DNA of 64,000 nucleotides. It comes from Cryptosporangium minutisporangium (GTDB taxonomy: Bacteria > Actinomycetota > Actinomycetes > Mycobacteriales > Cryptosporangiaceae). The stretch is from contig NZ_BAAAYN010000064.1 of the NCBI RefSeq assembly GCF_039536245.1, positions 29,805 to 93,804 on the forward strand, read 5' to 3'. The position numbers and the translations under genes were made by a program. Under the pieces are notes generated by a model, which worked only from the letters and a program-made list of their open reading frames with translations, was not told the DNA's origin and searched no databases. Positions 35,168 through 44,079 of the stretch are shown here, one piece after another. How positions within the stretch are numbered: the first letter of the stretch is position 1; every line of letters starts with the position of its first letter.

Positions 35168-36115
35168 TCAGACCAGCAGGTCGCGCAACGAGGCGCAGGT
35201 GGTGCGCACCGCCTTCTCGGACGCCGGGGACATCGCGGGCAGACCGAAGAACCCGTGGATCAACCCGTCGAACCGGTGGGCGGTCACCGGCACACCGGCC
35301 GCTTCGAGCGCCGACGCGTACGCCTCACCAGCGTCCCGCAGCGGGTCGTACCCGGCGGTGACGACGACCGCAGGCGGCAGCCCGTCGAGGCGTCCGCGCA
35401 GCGGCGACAGCCGCGGATCGGCCGGGTCGGCGTCGGACGGCAGGTAGTTCGCGCTGAACCACACCATGTCGGCGGCGGTCAGGAAGTAGCCCTCGGCGTT
35501 CTCCGACATCGACGGGTACACGTCGGCGAAGTCGGTCGCCGGGTAGATCAGCAGCTGGGCGGCGAGCGCCGGGCCGCTGGCGTCCCGGCAGTCCTGGGCC
35601 ACGACCGCGGCCAGGTTGCCGCCCGCGCTGTCCCCGGCGACGGCCAGCCGGGCGGCGTCTCCGCCCAACTCGGCGACGTGCGCAGCGGCCCAGCGCACCG
35701 CAGCGAGAGCGTCCTCCACCGGTCCCGGCCACGGCGACTCCGGCGCCAAGCGGTAGCCGACGCTGAGCACGACCGCGCCGACCTCCCGGCAGATCCACCG
35801 GCACTGGTCGTCGTGGGTGTCGATGTCGCCGATGACGAATCCGCCGCCGTGGAAGAAGACGACGGTGGGCACCGGGTTACCGGTCCCCGCGCCGTCCGGC
35901 CGATAGACGCGGCCCGGCAGCGACACACCGTCTGCGCCGTCGACCGTCATGTCTTCCACGGACGCGACCGGCACCAACGCCTCCGGCTGACGCGCGTCGA
36001 CGGTGAAGCGGCGGAAGTTGAGCCGCGCCAGCTCCGGGGTGCCGTCGCTCATCTTCGGGACGCCGGGAGAGTTCAGCAGCGCCAGTAACGGTTCGAGGGA
36101 CTCATCAACCGGCAA
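35168..36115 (-). CDS. Hormone-sensitive-lipase-type alpha/beta hydrolase
   Basis: 315 residues. The oxyanion motif HGGGFVIGD, nucleophile GDSAGGN, catalytic Asp (DPLRDAG) and His (LIHGFFGL) mark the HSL esterase family. The start chosen is the TTG giving MPVDESLEP, because GGAGG lies six bases upstream; the frame is open well into the SDR gene but no other start has such a site. Co-oriented with the SDR 56 bases upstream, likely one transcript. Substrate is probably a short ester. Confidence 0.85.
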   Translation of the reverse strand: MPVDESLEPLLALLNSPGVPKMSDGTPELARLNFRRFTVDARQPEALVPVASVEDMTVDGADGVSLPGRVYRPDGAGTGNPVPTVVFFHGGGFVIGDIDTHDDQCRWICREVGAVVLSVGYRLAPESPWPGPVEDALAAVRWAAAHVAELGGDAARLAVAGDSAGGNLAAVVAQDCRDASGPALAAQLLIYPATDFADVYPSMSENAEGYFLTAADMVWFSANYLPSDADPADPRLSPLRGRLDGLPPAVVVTAGYDPLRDAGEAYASALEAAGVPVTAHRFDGLIHGFFGLPAMSPASEKAVRTTCASLRDLLV

Positions 36116-36171
36116 ATTCGCCTCCGGGTATCGGGGGCCACCGCGCACGAGCGAGGCTCGTGCCGGCTGGC

Positions 36172-37050
36172 CTAGATTTTCGCTGTGCTGTGCTCGCCGA
36201 AGAATCGACCGCTCGCGGCGACCTCGGCCTCGAATTGCGGCACCATCGTCCGGGCCTGAGCGAGCATCACTCGTTCGAACAGCGGGCCGAGGATCAGCGT
36301 CCGCAGTGCCGAGACCACGGCCAGGGACTTCGGGACGAAGACCTTGCGCGCGCGGCGGGCGATGCCGTCGAGCAGCGCGGCCGCGCAGTCTTCCACCGAG
36401 ACCTCCGTACCCAGCGGCCCCGGGAGGCGGCGCTGGTTCTCCCGGAACGTGCCGAGGTCCTGCTTGAGGTCGCGCGTCATGTCGGTGGTGATCCAGATCG
36501 GGTGGGCCGACCCGACCGTCACGCCCTTGTGCGCGACCTCCAGCCGGAGGCCGTTCGCGAACTGCTCGACGCCGGCCTTGGACGCGGCGTACGGCGTCAT
36601 GCCGGGCAGGATCGTGAACGCGGCGGCCGACGAGATCAGCAGGTAGTGGCCGCGGCTCGCGGTGACCGCGGGCAGCGTCGAGGTCACGGTGCGGACCACC
36701 CCGAGCAGGTTCACCTCGATGACCTTCGCGACGGCCTCCGGCGGCGACATCGCGACCGTGCCGTGGTTGGCGATCCCCGCGTTGGCGACCACGACGTCGA
36801 TCGCACCGTGCGTGGCGAGCGTGCTCTGGACGGCGGCCACCATCGCTGCCTGATCGGTGACGTCGCACTCCGCCCAGCTGTGGCCGCTGCCCAGCTCGTC
36901 GGCGAGGGCGGCCAACCGGTCGGGTTCGAGGCCGAGCAGCGCGACTCGGGCGCCGGCGTCGGCGGCCTGTCGGGCCAGCTCCGCGCCGATACCGCGAGCG
37001 GCACCCGTGATCAGTACGGTCCTACCGGCCAGGGACATCCGTTGTGACAT
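36172..37050 (-). CDS. Short-chain dehydrogenase/reductase
   Basis: 292 residues. NAD(P) site TGAARGIGAELAR, NNAG equivalent VANAGIANHG, catalytic Ser in LISSAAA and Tyr-Lys in YAASKAG are all present, giving a normal active site. The C-terminal ~60 residues are longer than in minimal SDRs and carry a hydrophobic patch (LRTLILGPLFERV). GGAGAG precedes the ATG. The divergent TetR gene and the palindrome at 37076 suggest TetR control. Confidence 0.88.
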   Translation of the reverse strand: MSQRMSLAGRTVLITGAARGIGAELARQAADAGARVALLGLEPDRLAALADELGSGHSWAECDVTDQAAMVAAVQSTLATHGAIDVVVANAGIANHGTVAMSPPEAVAKVIEVNLLGVVRTVTSTLPAVTASRGHYLLISSAAAFTILPGMTPYAASKAGVEQFANGLRLEVAHKGVTVGSAHPIWITTDMTRDLKQDLGTFRENQRRLPGPLGTEVSVEDCAAALLDGIARRARKVFVPKSLAVVSALRTLILGPLFERVMLAQARTMVPQFEAEVAASGRFFGEHSTAKI

Positions 37051-37075
37051 GGCATCTCTCCAGTGTCAGCAGCCG

Positions 37076-37093
37076 TGGTACCGACCGGTACCA
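37076..37093. promoter_or_regulatory. Operator candidate for the TetR at 37158
   Basis: TGGTACCG-AC-CGGTACCA has 8-bp perfect arms and lies between the divergent SDR and TetR genes. A further half-site, GACGGTACCATT, follows 11-20 bases later. Position and symmetry strongly fit a TetR operator acting on both genes. Confidence 0.65.
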
Positions 37094-37157
37094 GACTGGG
37101 GGTGACGGTACCATTCCGGGCGAGGTGGGGTACAGAGGTGCCAAGAGAGGGCCAGTG

Positions 37158-37802
37158 GTGACAGCCGCCGTGACGCGACCGACCAACCGGGGGACCTCCG
37201 ATCAGGCTGCCCTGGACCCGAACCTGGGTGGGCACCGCGGGCGCCTGCTCGCCGGCATGGCCGCCGCCCTCGTCGAGAAGGGATATGGGGGGGTCACGAT
37301 CGCCGACATCGCTCGGCACGCCCGCGTCTCCAAGCGGACGTTCTACGAGCACTTCGCGGACAAGCAGGAGTGTTTCCTCGCCGTCTACGCCACGGCGAGC
37401 GACCGGCTGCTCGAGCTGGTCGGCGAGGCCGCGCGTCCCGAGTTGGACTGGGTGGAGCAGGTGCGAGCGGCGGTGAACGCGTACCTCTCGGCGCTGCAGA
37501 ACGAGCCCGCGCTCACCCGGACGATGCTATTGGAGCTCCAGTCCGCGGGTCCGGAGGCGTTGCGGTTGCGCCGGCGGGGGCAGCAGGACTTCGCTGCGCT
37601 GCTGCTCGACCGGGTGGCTCAGGGCGTCCGGGAGCGGCCAGGCGCCCGGCCGATCTCGCCGGCCATGGCGACCGCGGTCATCGGCGGGCTGAACGAGCTG
37701 GTGCTGGAGGCGGTGGAGGACGGCCGCGCGGATCGGCTGACCGATCTGGGCGGCGTCGCCACCGACTTCGTCCGCGCCGTGCTGCTCTCCCAGTCGGAGT
37801 GA
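37158..37802 (+). CDS. TetR-family regulator
   Basis: 214 residues. HTH in VEKGYGGVTIADIARHARVSKRTFYEHFADKQECF. The C-terminal domain (about 85-210) is helical, with a LVLEAVEDG ending typical of TetR_C proteins. GAGAGGG precedes the GTG; the adjacent GTG at 37155 is equally possible. Its likely operator lies at 37076, and the SDR/esterase pair are its likely targets. Confidence 0.85.
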   Translation: MTAAVTRPTNRGTSDQAALDPNLGGHRGRLLAGMAAALVEKGYGGVTIADIARHARVSKRTFYEHFADKQECFLAVYATASDRLLELVGEAARPELDWVEQVRAAVNAYLSALQNEPALTRTMLLELQSAGPEALRLRRRGQQDFAALLLDRVAQGVRERPGARPISPAMATAVIGGLNELVLEAVEDGRADRLTDLGGVATDFVRAVLLSQSE

Positions 37803-37806
37803 CCGT

Positions 37807-37841
37807 GCGGGGCCGGGGCGGCACCACCGCCCCGGCCCCGC
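37807..37841. terminator. Bidirectional hairpin between TetR and Roadblock operon
   Basis: Fifteen-base perfect GC arms (GCGGGGCCGGGGCGG and complement) with a 5-base loop, between convergent genes. Confidence 0.7.
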
Positions 37842-37847
37842 GATGTC

Positions 37848-38219
37848 TCAGACCTCCAGGTCGCTCTCGACCCGCGACAGCTGGTGCCGGGCCATCGCCA
37901 GATTGGCGCGCTGCCGGTCCAGCGAGATGTAGAGGAACAGTCCCTTGCCCGACCGCGACTGCACCGGGCGGATCATGTGGTACTGGTGCCGCAGCGTGAT
38001 CAGGATGTCCTCGATGCTGTCGCCGAGGTTGAGCATCTCCATCGTGCGCATCTTCGCGCGAACGACGTCGGTGTTGCCGGCTGCGGCGACGTTGAGGTCG
38101 AAGTCCTTCGTACCGCCCAACGTGCCGAGTGCCATTCCGCTGTTGTAGTCCACGAGCGCCACGCCGATCGATCCCTCGATCGTCATGGCTTCCTTCAACG
38201 CGGTGTCCACGCTTGCCAT
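37848..38219 (-). CDS. Roadblock/LC7-domain protein
   Basis: 123 residues, a single Roadblock/LC7 fold (MTIEGSIGVALVDYNSGMALG, RANLAMARHQLSRV). Proteins like this act with small GTPases to regulate polarity or signalling. The ATG has AAAGGAGAAG upstream. It is last in a minus-strand operon with two other Roadblock-like proteins and a DUF4388 protein. It is nearly the same length and layout as the first gene of the operon (40006-40383), so the two are likely duplicates. Confidence 0.8.
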   Translation of the reverse strand: MASVDTALKEAMTIEGSIGVALVDYNSGMALGTLGGTKDFDLNVAAAGNTDVVRAKMRTMEMLNLGDSIEDILITLRHQYHMIRPVQSRSGKGLFLYISLDRQRANLAMARHQLSRVESDLEV

Positions 38220-38327
38220 GTCTTCTCCTTTTTCGAGGCCGCTTCGCGCCCGGCGGGCGCGGGTCGTCTTACCGGTCGCTGGGGAGTCGGCGACCACCTC
38301 CTCGGCCGGAGGGCGGCTGGATGGTCC

Positions 38328-38855
38328 TCATCGGCGGTCCGCCGCGCTGACGGCTTCCAGCAAGAGCGCCAGCCGGTTCGCTACTTGCCGCGCCTCCAGG
38401 TGGAGGCGGCCGATGTTGGTCTCCTCGCCGGTCACCACCGTGAGCACCGCGCGGGGCCCGGCCGCGTACGTCGCCACGTAGCCGTGGGTGCCGCGGGTGA
38501 CGGTCTCGGCGAAGTTCCCCGGCCCCACCGTCTGGATCAGACGTTGGCTCAACCCCAGGACGGCCGCCGACAGCGCGGCCATCCCGTCCGGCTCGATGCC
38601 GTGGGTGTCGTGCGCGACCAACCGTCCGTCCACGCTGGCGACCAGGCTCCCGGCCACGTGGCGAACCCGGTCGCGTAACCCTCGGATCTCGGCCAGCACG
38701 TCCGCCTCGAACTCGCGCTCCACCCCACTGCCTCCATCGGTTCCGAACGCCTTCTTGCCGATCAGCCGGGTCGGCCGCTTCGGCAGTGCCGCACCGAGCC
38801 GCTGGCCGGGCAACTCGGTCGTGCGGCGGGATCCGAGCGGCCAGCGCGCGGTCAC
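38328..38855 (-). CDS. Roadblock/LC7-like protein with N-terminal extension
   Basis: 175 residues. The first ~50 are basic and unstructured; residues ~50-170 look like Roadblock/LC7 (VRHVAGSLVASVDGRLVAHD, GYVATYAAGPRAVLTVVTGEETNIGRLHLEAR). It overlaps the upstream DUF4388 stop by four bases (GTGA), so translation is coupled. Confidence 0.7.
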   Translation of the reverse strand: MTARWPLGSRRTTELPGQRLGAALPKRPTRLIGKKAFGTDGGSGVEREFEADVLAEIRGLRDRVRHVAGSLVASVDGRLVAHDTHGIEPDGMAALSAAVLGLSQRLIQTVGPGNFAETVTRGTHGYVATYAAGPRAVLTVVTGEETNIGRLHLEARQVANRLALLLEAVSAADRR

Positions 38856-40006
38856 CGCAGACCCTCGAGCGCGTTGCGGACCCTGGACAGCAGGCTGTGG
38901 TCCGGTTCCGGCACATCGAGGATCGAGTTCTCCGACCGCCCGTCCGCCCGGGGCCCGACCGGTACGACGCCGCGGAGCGCCGCACCCGGCTGGCGGCGTG
39001 GCAGCGGCGTGGGGTCGGTCTGCTCGGTGCGCCGGGGCAGGTCCGGCTTCCGGCGGCTGCCGCTACCGCGGCCGGAGGTGGTGCCCCGACCGCCTGCCGC
39101 ACGCAGCCCGGATCGCCAGCCTTCCGGCTCTTCCGACGGTTCCGACGCGTCCGCCGGCTGGGGTTCGGCGGCGCTGCTGTGCTCCACCGCGACAGGTGGC
39201 TGGGCTGCTACCGGGGTCGGGTCTGCTACCGGGGTCGGGAGCTCGGCGGTGCCTCGGGCCGCCACCTGGATCAGGCCGGCGGTCACCAACCGCCGCGACT
39301 CCAGGATCGCGCTGAACGCCGAGCGGCCGAGCAGCCGGGCCAGCTCCCGGGGGCTACGGCGTCCGTTCGCGTGGACGATCAATTCCCACTGCAGGTCGGT
39401 CAGGACGACGTGGTGCCGCCCCAGTCGTCCGGACGCCACCACCGGCTGGTCGTCGATGTGGCCGGGCGGTGTCCGCTCGAGTAATCGACGACGTTTGCGC
39501 ACCTGGGCGTCGAGCGCCGCGGCGCCGATCCGCCGCAACGCTCCCCACCAGTGACCCTCACCGGGGGCGAACCGGACCGGGCCCACCTCCGTCGGCGACG
39601 CGGTGAGCAGCGCGTACGCCCCGTCGATGATGGCCGCGTTCGTGCACAGTTCGGCCTCGCCGCGGCTGAGCGCCCCGGACTTGATCAGGACTTCACCGAC
39701 CTGCCCAGCTGCGGCGCCGGCCGTCCAGGCGGTCTGGAAGACCGCGGGCGACACGGTGCCGGAGGCCTGTAACAGGCAGTCGACGCCGGGCGCCGCGGGC
39801 GTGTGGACGTAGTAGATCTCGCCGTCCACCAGGTAGATCGAGCCGCCCGCGGAGCCGTCGACGTGCAGCGCTCCGGTGGCGCGGTTCGCTGCGGAGTCGT
39901 CCAGAGCCTCCGGGACCGCCGTCCAGCTGCGTGGACCGGTCGCGTCCGGGTTACCGCCCACGGCCACTCCGGCATGGACACCTCTGGCGGCGGTCACCCC
40001 CGACAT
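38852..40006 (-). CDS. DUF4388-type protein
   Basis: 384 residues. The N-terminal ~110 (ALDDSAANRATGALHVDGSAGGSIYLVDGEIYYV) matches the DUF4388 fold found in bacterial signalling proteins linked to GTPases and Roadblock proteins. The middle is a DNA-binding-like winged segment (LTDLQWELIVHANGRRSPRELARLLGRS). The C-terminus is Pro/Ala/Arg rich and disordered. It overlaps both neighbours in the operon. Confidence 0.75.
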   Translation of the reverse strand: MSGVTAARGVHAGVAVGGNPDATGPRSWTAVPEALDDSAANRATGALHVDGSAGGSIYLVDGEIYYVHTPAAPGVDCLLQASGTVSPAVFQTAWTAGAAAGQVGEVLIKSGALSRGEAELCTNAAIIDGAYALLTASPTEVGPVRFAPGEGHWWGALRRIGAAALDAQVRKRRRLLERTPPGHIDDQPVVASGRLGRHHVVLTDLQWELIVHANGRRSPRELARLLGRSAFSAILESRRLVTAGLIQVAARGTAELPTPVADPTPVAAQPPVAVEHSSAAEPQPADASEPSEEPEGWRSGLRAAGGRGTTSGRGSGSRRKPDLPRRTEQTDPTPLPRRQPGAALRGVVPVGPRADGRSENSILDVPEPDHSLLSRVRNALEGLR

Positions 40007-40383
40007 CAGCCGAGCACCAGGTCGGCCGCGAGCCCGGCGAGCCGGTGTCGGGCGATCGCGAGGTTGGCGTGCTCGCGATCGAGCCAGAGGTAGAGGAACA
40101 GCCTGCTGTCCACCCGCGCATTGAGGAACCGGAGAACGTGGTAGCGGGCGGCGGACGCCACCACGATGTCCTCCACGACGTCACCGCCGGCCGAGACCGC
40201 GAACGTCGCGTTCTCCAGTGCCGCTCGGGCCACCTCGGTGGCGCCTGCGGCGGCCGGCTCCTCACCGCACGGCCAGTCGCCTGCGCTGCCTACCGCGAGC
40301 CCGGAGGCGTAGTCGACCAACCCCGCGCCGAGCACGCCGGGGATGGACATGGCGTGCCGGAGGCTCTCGTCGATTCCGGGCAC
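40006..40383 (-). CDS. Roadblock/LC7-domain protein
   Basis: 125 residues. Roadblock/LC7 core (MSIPGVLGAGLVDYASGLAVG ... REHANLAIARHRLAGLAADL). A GTG start follows GGAGAGGTGACGT. First gene of the operon; the stop overlaps the ATG of the DUF4388 gene (TGATG). The missing pieces compared with Streptomyces conservons are the sensor kinase, DUF742 protein and small GTPase. Confidence 0.8.
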   Translation of the reverse strand: MPGIDESLRHAMSIPGVLGAGLVDYASGLAVGSAGDWPCGEEPAAAGATEVARAALENATFAVSAGGDVVEDIVVASAARYHVLRFLNARVDSRLFLYLWLDREHANLAIARHRLAGLAADLVLG

Positions 40384-40868
40384 ACGTCACCTCTCCATGC
40401 CGGTGAGGCTGATCCGCGCGGTAGCTGGTGAGCAGCCAGTGCCGTGCGGGGTCAGCCGGTCGTGCGCCCCGGAGAGATCTTACGACTACAGCCAGCGCTG
40501 ATGTGAGCGCTGTGCGTATTCTGTGGGGTTCGGGTTTATACCTGCACGTATCGATTTGCCCGGACGTCTCGGTGTGGCTGGTCAGAACGTCGTCGTCGGG
40601 CGTTCACGGCCGTGCGGGCGGCGTCCACGCCAGAAAAATCAGTTCACCGAATCTGGGACGCGTGCGTCGTCACGGGCCGGGGATGACCGCTAGGTCGGTG
40701 ATGTCGGGCGCTCGCCCGGTACCGGTGGGCCCATACCGCCCGTATGCTCGGCCCTCGTCAGGGATGCGGATTAATCAACCGGCCATCGGCGCACCGACAG
40801 CGAACCGGGCGCGGGTAAACGTTGCATAATTCTCATTTGTCCCACCGACGCTCAGCGGAGGCTTGCGC
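40384..40868. other. Divergent promoter region, Roadblock operon and PAS-GGDEF-EAL gene
   Basis: 485 bases without a gene. TATTCT near 40516 and TTATAC near 40536, as well as CATAAT at 40825-40830 just before the plus-strand gene, are A/T islands in GC-rich DNA and likely -10 boxes. The -35 partners are unclear. Confidence 0.45.
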
Positions 40869-43214
40869 GTGGCGGTCCGCGCCGGGAGCACCGGGGTCGT
40901 GGTGGCCTCGGCGGTCGTCGACGCCGTAGCCCATCGCTGGTGGCAGATCGCGAACGAGACCTGCTTCGTTCCGATGAGCTCGGCCGAGATCGAAGCCGAG
41001 CTGCGTGGCCACACCGCTCGGCTGCTCCGGTCGCTCGCGTGCGTTCCGTTCCGCAGCGCGCCCGGCCGCGAGGTCGGCGCGGCGCTGGTGGCGCGGCACT
41101 TCGCCGCACCGGACTTCATCGGGCGGACGGTCGAGCTGTTCGACGACGCGGTGCTGGCCCCGCTCGGCGTCCCGACCGCGTCCCGGGTCGTCCGCACTCC
41201 GGTCGGCGGTGCCGATCGGTCCACCCGGCTCTCCGCGCTGCGCGCCGCGCTGGTGACCGGCTACACCGACGCGCTCCGCACGCAGACGCTCGCGCAGCAG
41301 GAGGAGCTGCGCCGGGCCGATCTGCTCGCCCGCAGCGAGCTGGAGGCGGCGTCGCGGGCGCACGCCGCCCGGTTCCGCGCGGTCTTCGAGAACGCAGCCG
41401 TCGGCATCGCGATCAGCGAGTGGGACGGCACGATCCTGGAGGCCAACCCCGCGCTCCGGACGATGCTCGGCTACACGCTGCGGCAACTACGGCAGCGGCG
41501 GCTCGACGACCTGGTGCACCGCGACGGTGCGTTCGCCGGCCCGACCGAGGTGGGCTTGCGCAGCGAGACGTCGGTGCCGATCTCCGGCGAGCGACCGCTC
41601 GTCGTCAACGGCGGGGGCGTCATCTGGGCGCAGCTGACCACATCGGTCATCACGCCCGGCGAGGACTCGTTCGAGGAGGTCCCGGCCGAGGCGCCGGGAC
41701 AGGAGCTCTCGCCGGTCGGCGATCCGAGCGGCCCGCGGTACCAGCTCACCGTGGTCGAGGACGTCACCGACCGCCGCCGGATGCGCGCCCGGCTCGTCCA
41801 CCAGGCCCTGCACGACCCGCTCACCAGCCTCCCCAACCGCGCGTTGTTCTTCGACCGGCTCCGGGAGGTCCTGGTCCGCACCGGGCCGCGTGACCCGGTC
41901 GGCATCCTGATCATCGACATCGACGGCCTCGCCGCGGTGAACGACAGCCTCGGGCACGAGGCGGGCGACCAGATCCTCGCGTCGGTGGCGGACCGACTCA
42001 CCGAGGAGATCGCTCGGGCCGGCCACCTGGTCGCCCGCATCGACGGCGACGACTTCGCGGTACTGGTCGGACCCGGGGGATACCGCGGTGCCGCCGAGGC
42101 GCTGGCGCGCCGGGTGCTCGCGGTGCTGGCCCGGCCGTTCGCCGTGGGCGCGCACGCGATCCCGGTCACCGCGACGATCGGCGTGGCCGAAGTGGACGCC
42201 GCGGGCGTCGACGCCTCCGGACTGCTGCGTGCCGCGCAGACCGCCCTGGAGTGGGCCAAGGCGGACCCGACCCGGTCGTGGGCGGCGTTCGAGTCCGGCC
42301 GGGGCGAGCGGGAGACGGCCCGGCGTCGGCTGGCCGCGGCGATGCCTGCGGCGCTGGAGAGCGGCGCCTTCCAACTGGATTTCCAGCCGATCGTCGGGTT
42401 CGCGGACGGCACGGTGTGCGCCGCGGAGGCCTTGGTGCGGTGGAACCATCCGCGCTTCGGTGTGCTCGGTCCGGCTCAGTTCATCCCGCTGGCGGAGGAG
42501 ACCGGGTTCATCGTCCCGTTGGGACGGTGGGTGCTGGCCGAGGCGTGCCGGCAGGCGTCCCGCTGGCGGACGTCGGCCGGCGAGGGACCGGTGGTCAGCG
42601 TCAACATCGCGGCGCGGCAGGTGGCCGACCCGTCTCTGCTCAACGACGTCGCGGTGGTGCTCGACCGGACCGGTCTGCCGCCCGAGGGCCTGCAGCTGGA
42701 GATCACCGAGAGCGCGATCGTCGGCAGCGCCGAGGCGCCGACCGAGGTGCTGCAGGCGCTGGCCGGGGAGGGCATCCGGATCGCGATCGACGACTTCGGC
42801 ACCGGCTTCTCGAATCTCTCGACGCTGCGGCACCTGCCGGTGCGCGAGCTGAAGCTGGCCGGGCCGTTCCTGGAGGGCATGGCCGGTGGCCCGGCCGCGG
42901 TGGGCTCGTCGGCGAAGCCGCTCGACGAGCCGCTGGCGGAGTCGCTGGTGGGCAACGCCGTCGCCTCGCCCGGCCGGGATGTGGCCCGGCGTCCGTCCAG
43001 CCGCGGAAACAGCGCCGACCAGGACGTCGTCGGCGCACTGGTCGGGCTGGCCCACGCGCTCGGGCTCAGCGTCACCGCGGAGGGCGTCGAGACGGCCGGG
43101 CAGGCCGACCGCCTCCGCGAGCTGGGGTGCGACGCTGGGCAGGGCTGGTACTTCGCCAGCCCGATGCCGCCGGACGAGTTCGCCGCCTCGCTCGCCGAAG
43201 GGCCGCGCGGCTGA
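40869..43214 (+). CDS. PAS-GGDEF-EAL protein with degenerate GGDEF motif
   Basis: 781 residues. There is no membrane helix. An N-terminal ~160-residue helical region is followed by a PAS domain (~165-295, FENAAVGIAISEWDGTI), GGDEF (~300-465) and EAL (~480-780). The GGDEF motif reads DGDDF, so cyclase activity is doubtful. EAL is complete (EALVRW, VSVNI, LEITES, DDFGTG, AEGVE, GQG), so hydrolysis is likely. The usual KID before the Arg is KLA, and a ~60-residue insertion follows FLEGMAG. The GTG start is supported by CGGAGG seven bases upstream. Confidence 0.88.
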   Translation: MAVRAGSTGVVVASAVVDAVAHRWWQIANETCFVPMSSAEIEAELRGHTARLLRSLACVPFRSAPGREVGAALVARHFAAPDFIGRTVELFDDAVLAPLGVPTASRVVRTPVGGADRSTRLSALRAALVTGYTDALRTQTLAQQEELRRADLLARSELEAASRAHAARFRAVFENAAVGIAISEWDGTILEANPALRTMLGYTLRQLRQRRLDDLVHRDGAFAGPTEVGLRSETSVPISGERPLVVNGGGVIWAQLTTSVITPGEDSFEEVPAEAPGQELSPVGDPSGPRYQLTVVEDVTDRRRMRARLVHQALHDPLTSLPNRALFFDRLREVLVRTGPRDPVGILIIDIDGLAAVNDSLGHEAGDQILASVADRLTEEIARAGHLVARIDGDDFAVLVGPGGYRGAAEALARRVLAVLARPFAVGAHAIPVTATIGVAEVDAAGVDASGLLRAAQTALEWAKADPTRSWAAFESGRGERETARRRLAAAMPAALESGAFQLDFQPIVGFADGTVCAAEALVRWNHPRFGVLGPAQFIPLAEETGFIVPLGRWVLAEACRQASRWRTSAGEGPVVSVNIAARQVADPSLLNDVAVVLDRTGLPPEGLQLEITESAIVGSAEAPTEVLQALAGEGIRIAIDDFGTGFSNLSTLRHLPVRELKLAGPFLEGMAGGPAAVGSSAKPLDEPLAESLVGNAVASPGRDVARRPSSRGNSADQDVVGALVGLAHALGLSVTAEGVETAGQADRLRELGCDAGQGWYFASPMPPDEFAASLAEGPRG

Positions 43215-43236
43215 CCGGCGGCCGTTGGGCCGCCGG
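43215..43236. terminator. Bidirectional hairpin between convergent genes
   Basis: CCGGCGGCC-gttg-GGCCGCCGG, perfect 9-bp arms starting on the base after the stop of the PAS-GGDEF-EAL gene. Confidence 0.7.
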
Positions 43237-43248
43237 CGAGGGCTCGCG

Positions 43249-43932
43249 TCAGCCGACGTCGGGGTCGGAGTTCGCGGTGGCGAGCGTCTGCCAGGTCACC
43301 AGGACGACCGTGCTGATCCGCAGCGCACGCATCCGCACCGACCGCGCGCTCGCGGCGTCCGAGCCGTCCTCGTCGTCCGCGGCCGGCCACGGCGCGGTCA
43401 CCAGTGTGCCCGTCGCCAGCGCCCGTCGGCAGGCGCTGACCAGCAGGCTCGCGGCCGACCCCGGATACAGGGAGCTCGCCGTCGCGCGGAGCAGCCGGTC
43501 GCGGGGCCGGCCGGTCCAGCGCACCGCGGCCCGGTTGGCGTGGTCGACCTGGAAGTCGGCGACCGCACCGCGCTCGGTCGGCACCGGGCTGAAAACCAGC
43601 GCCGGTTCACCGAACCCGTCGAGTGCCCGGTCGATCCAGTTGCCCCGGCCGTTCTCCGATCCGGCCACGCCGGACCGTGCCACCACGTCGGCGGCGACCT
43701 GGACGAGCTTCACGTTCGTGCTCTGCGAGAGCGTCACCAGGCGCGTGAAGGCGCCCTCGTCGTCCACTCCGTAGCGCTCCATGAACACGCCCTTGGCCTG
43801 TTCGATGACGGCGCGGCGGCTCATCGCCTCGCGGAGTCCGGAGAGCTCGGCTCGTACCGACAGCAACTCATCGCGCAGACCGGCGACGTCGCTCGGGATC
43901 GCGGAATCGTCCGCAGGACCCGCAGCAAGCAC
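43249..43932 (-). CDS. ANTAR and PAS-like regulatory protein
   Basis: 227 residues. Residues ~30-90 look like an ANTAR RNA-binding helix bundle (LREAMSRRAVIEQAKGVFMERYGVDDEGAF). The rest resembles a PAS fold (PALVFSPVPTE ... AAVRWTGRPRDRLL). ANTAR proteins act by transcription antitermination; the target hairpin is not identified here. GTG start preceded by GGGAGGGG about ten bases before. Confidence 0.75.
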   Translation of the reverse strand: MLAAGPADDSAIPSDVAGLRDELLSVRAELSGLREAMSRRAVIEQAKGVFMERYGVDDEGAFTRLVTLSQSTNVKLVQVAADVVARSGVAGSENGRGNWIDRALDGFGEPALVFSPVPTERGAVADFQVDHANRAAVRWTGRPRDRLLRATASSLYPGSAASLLVSACRRALATGTLVTAPWPAADDEDGSDAASARSVRMRALRISTVVLVTWQTLATANSDPDVG

Positions 43933-44079
43933 TACCCAGCCACCCCTCCCAATTTGGGCGGCTGGCTGCTCAACCGTGTTCCCGAAGATGTGCGGCTGCC
44001 ATTATGCCGATCGTCCGCGAGCGGTGCTGCAACCGTCCCCGTTCGACCACTCCGGAGTGCCCGGACGGTCGATGCAGTG

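Noticed and set aside
36116..36868. Extension of the esterase frame into the SDR gene
   Set aside because: The SDR is read in another frame here and has all motifs; the TTG at 36115 has a clear ribosome site.
41487..43055. 522-codon frame antisense to the PAS-GGDEF-EAL gene
   Set aside because: Shadow of the real gene; no ribosome site or family similarity.
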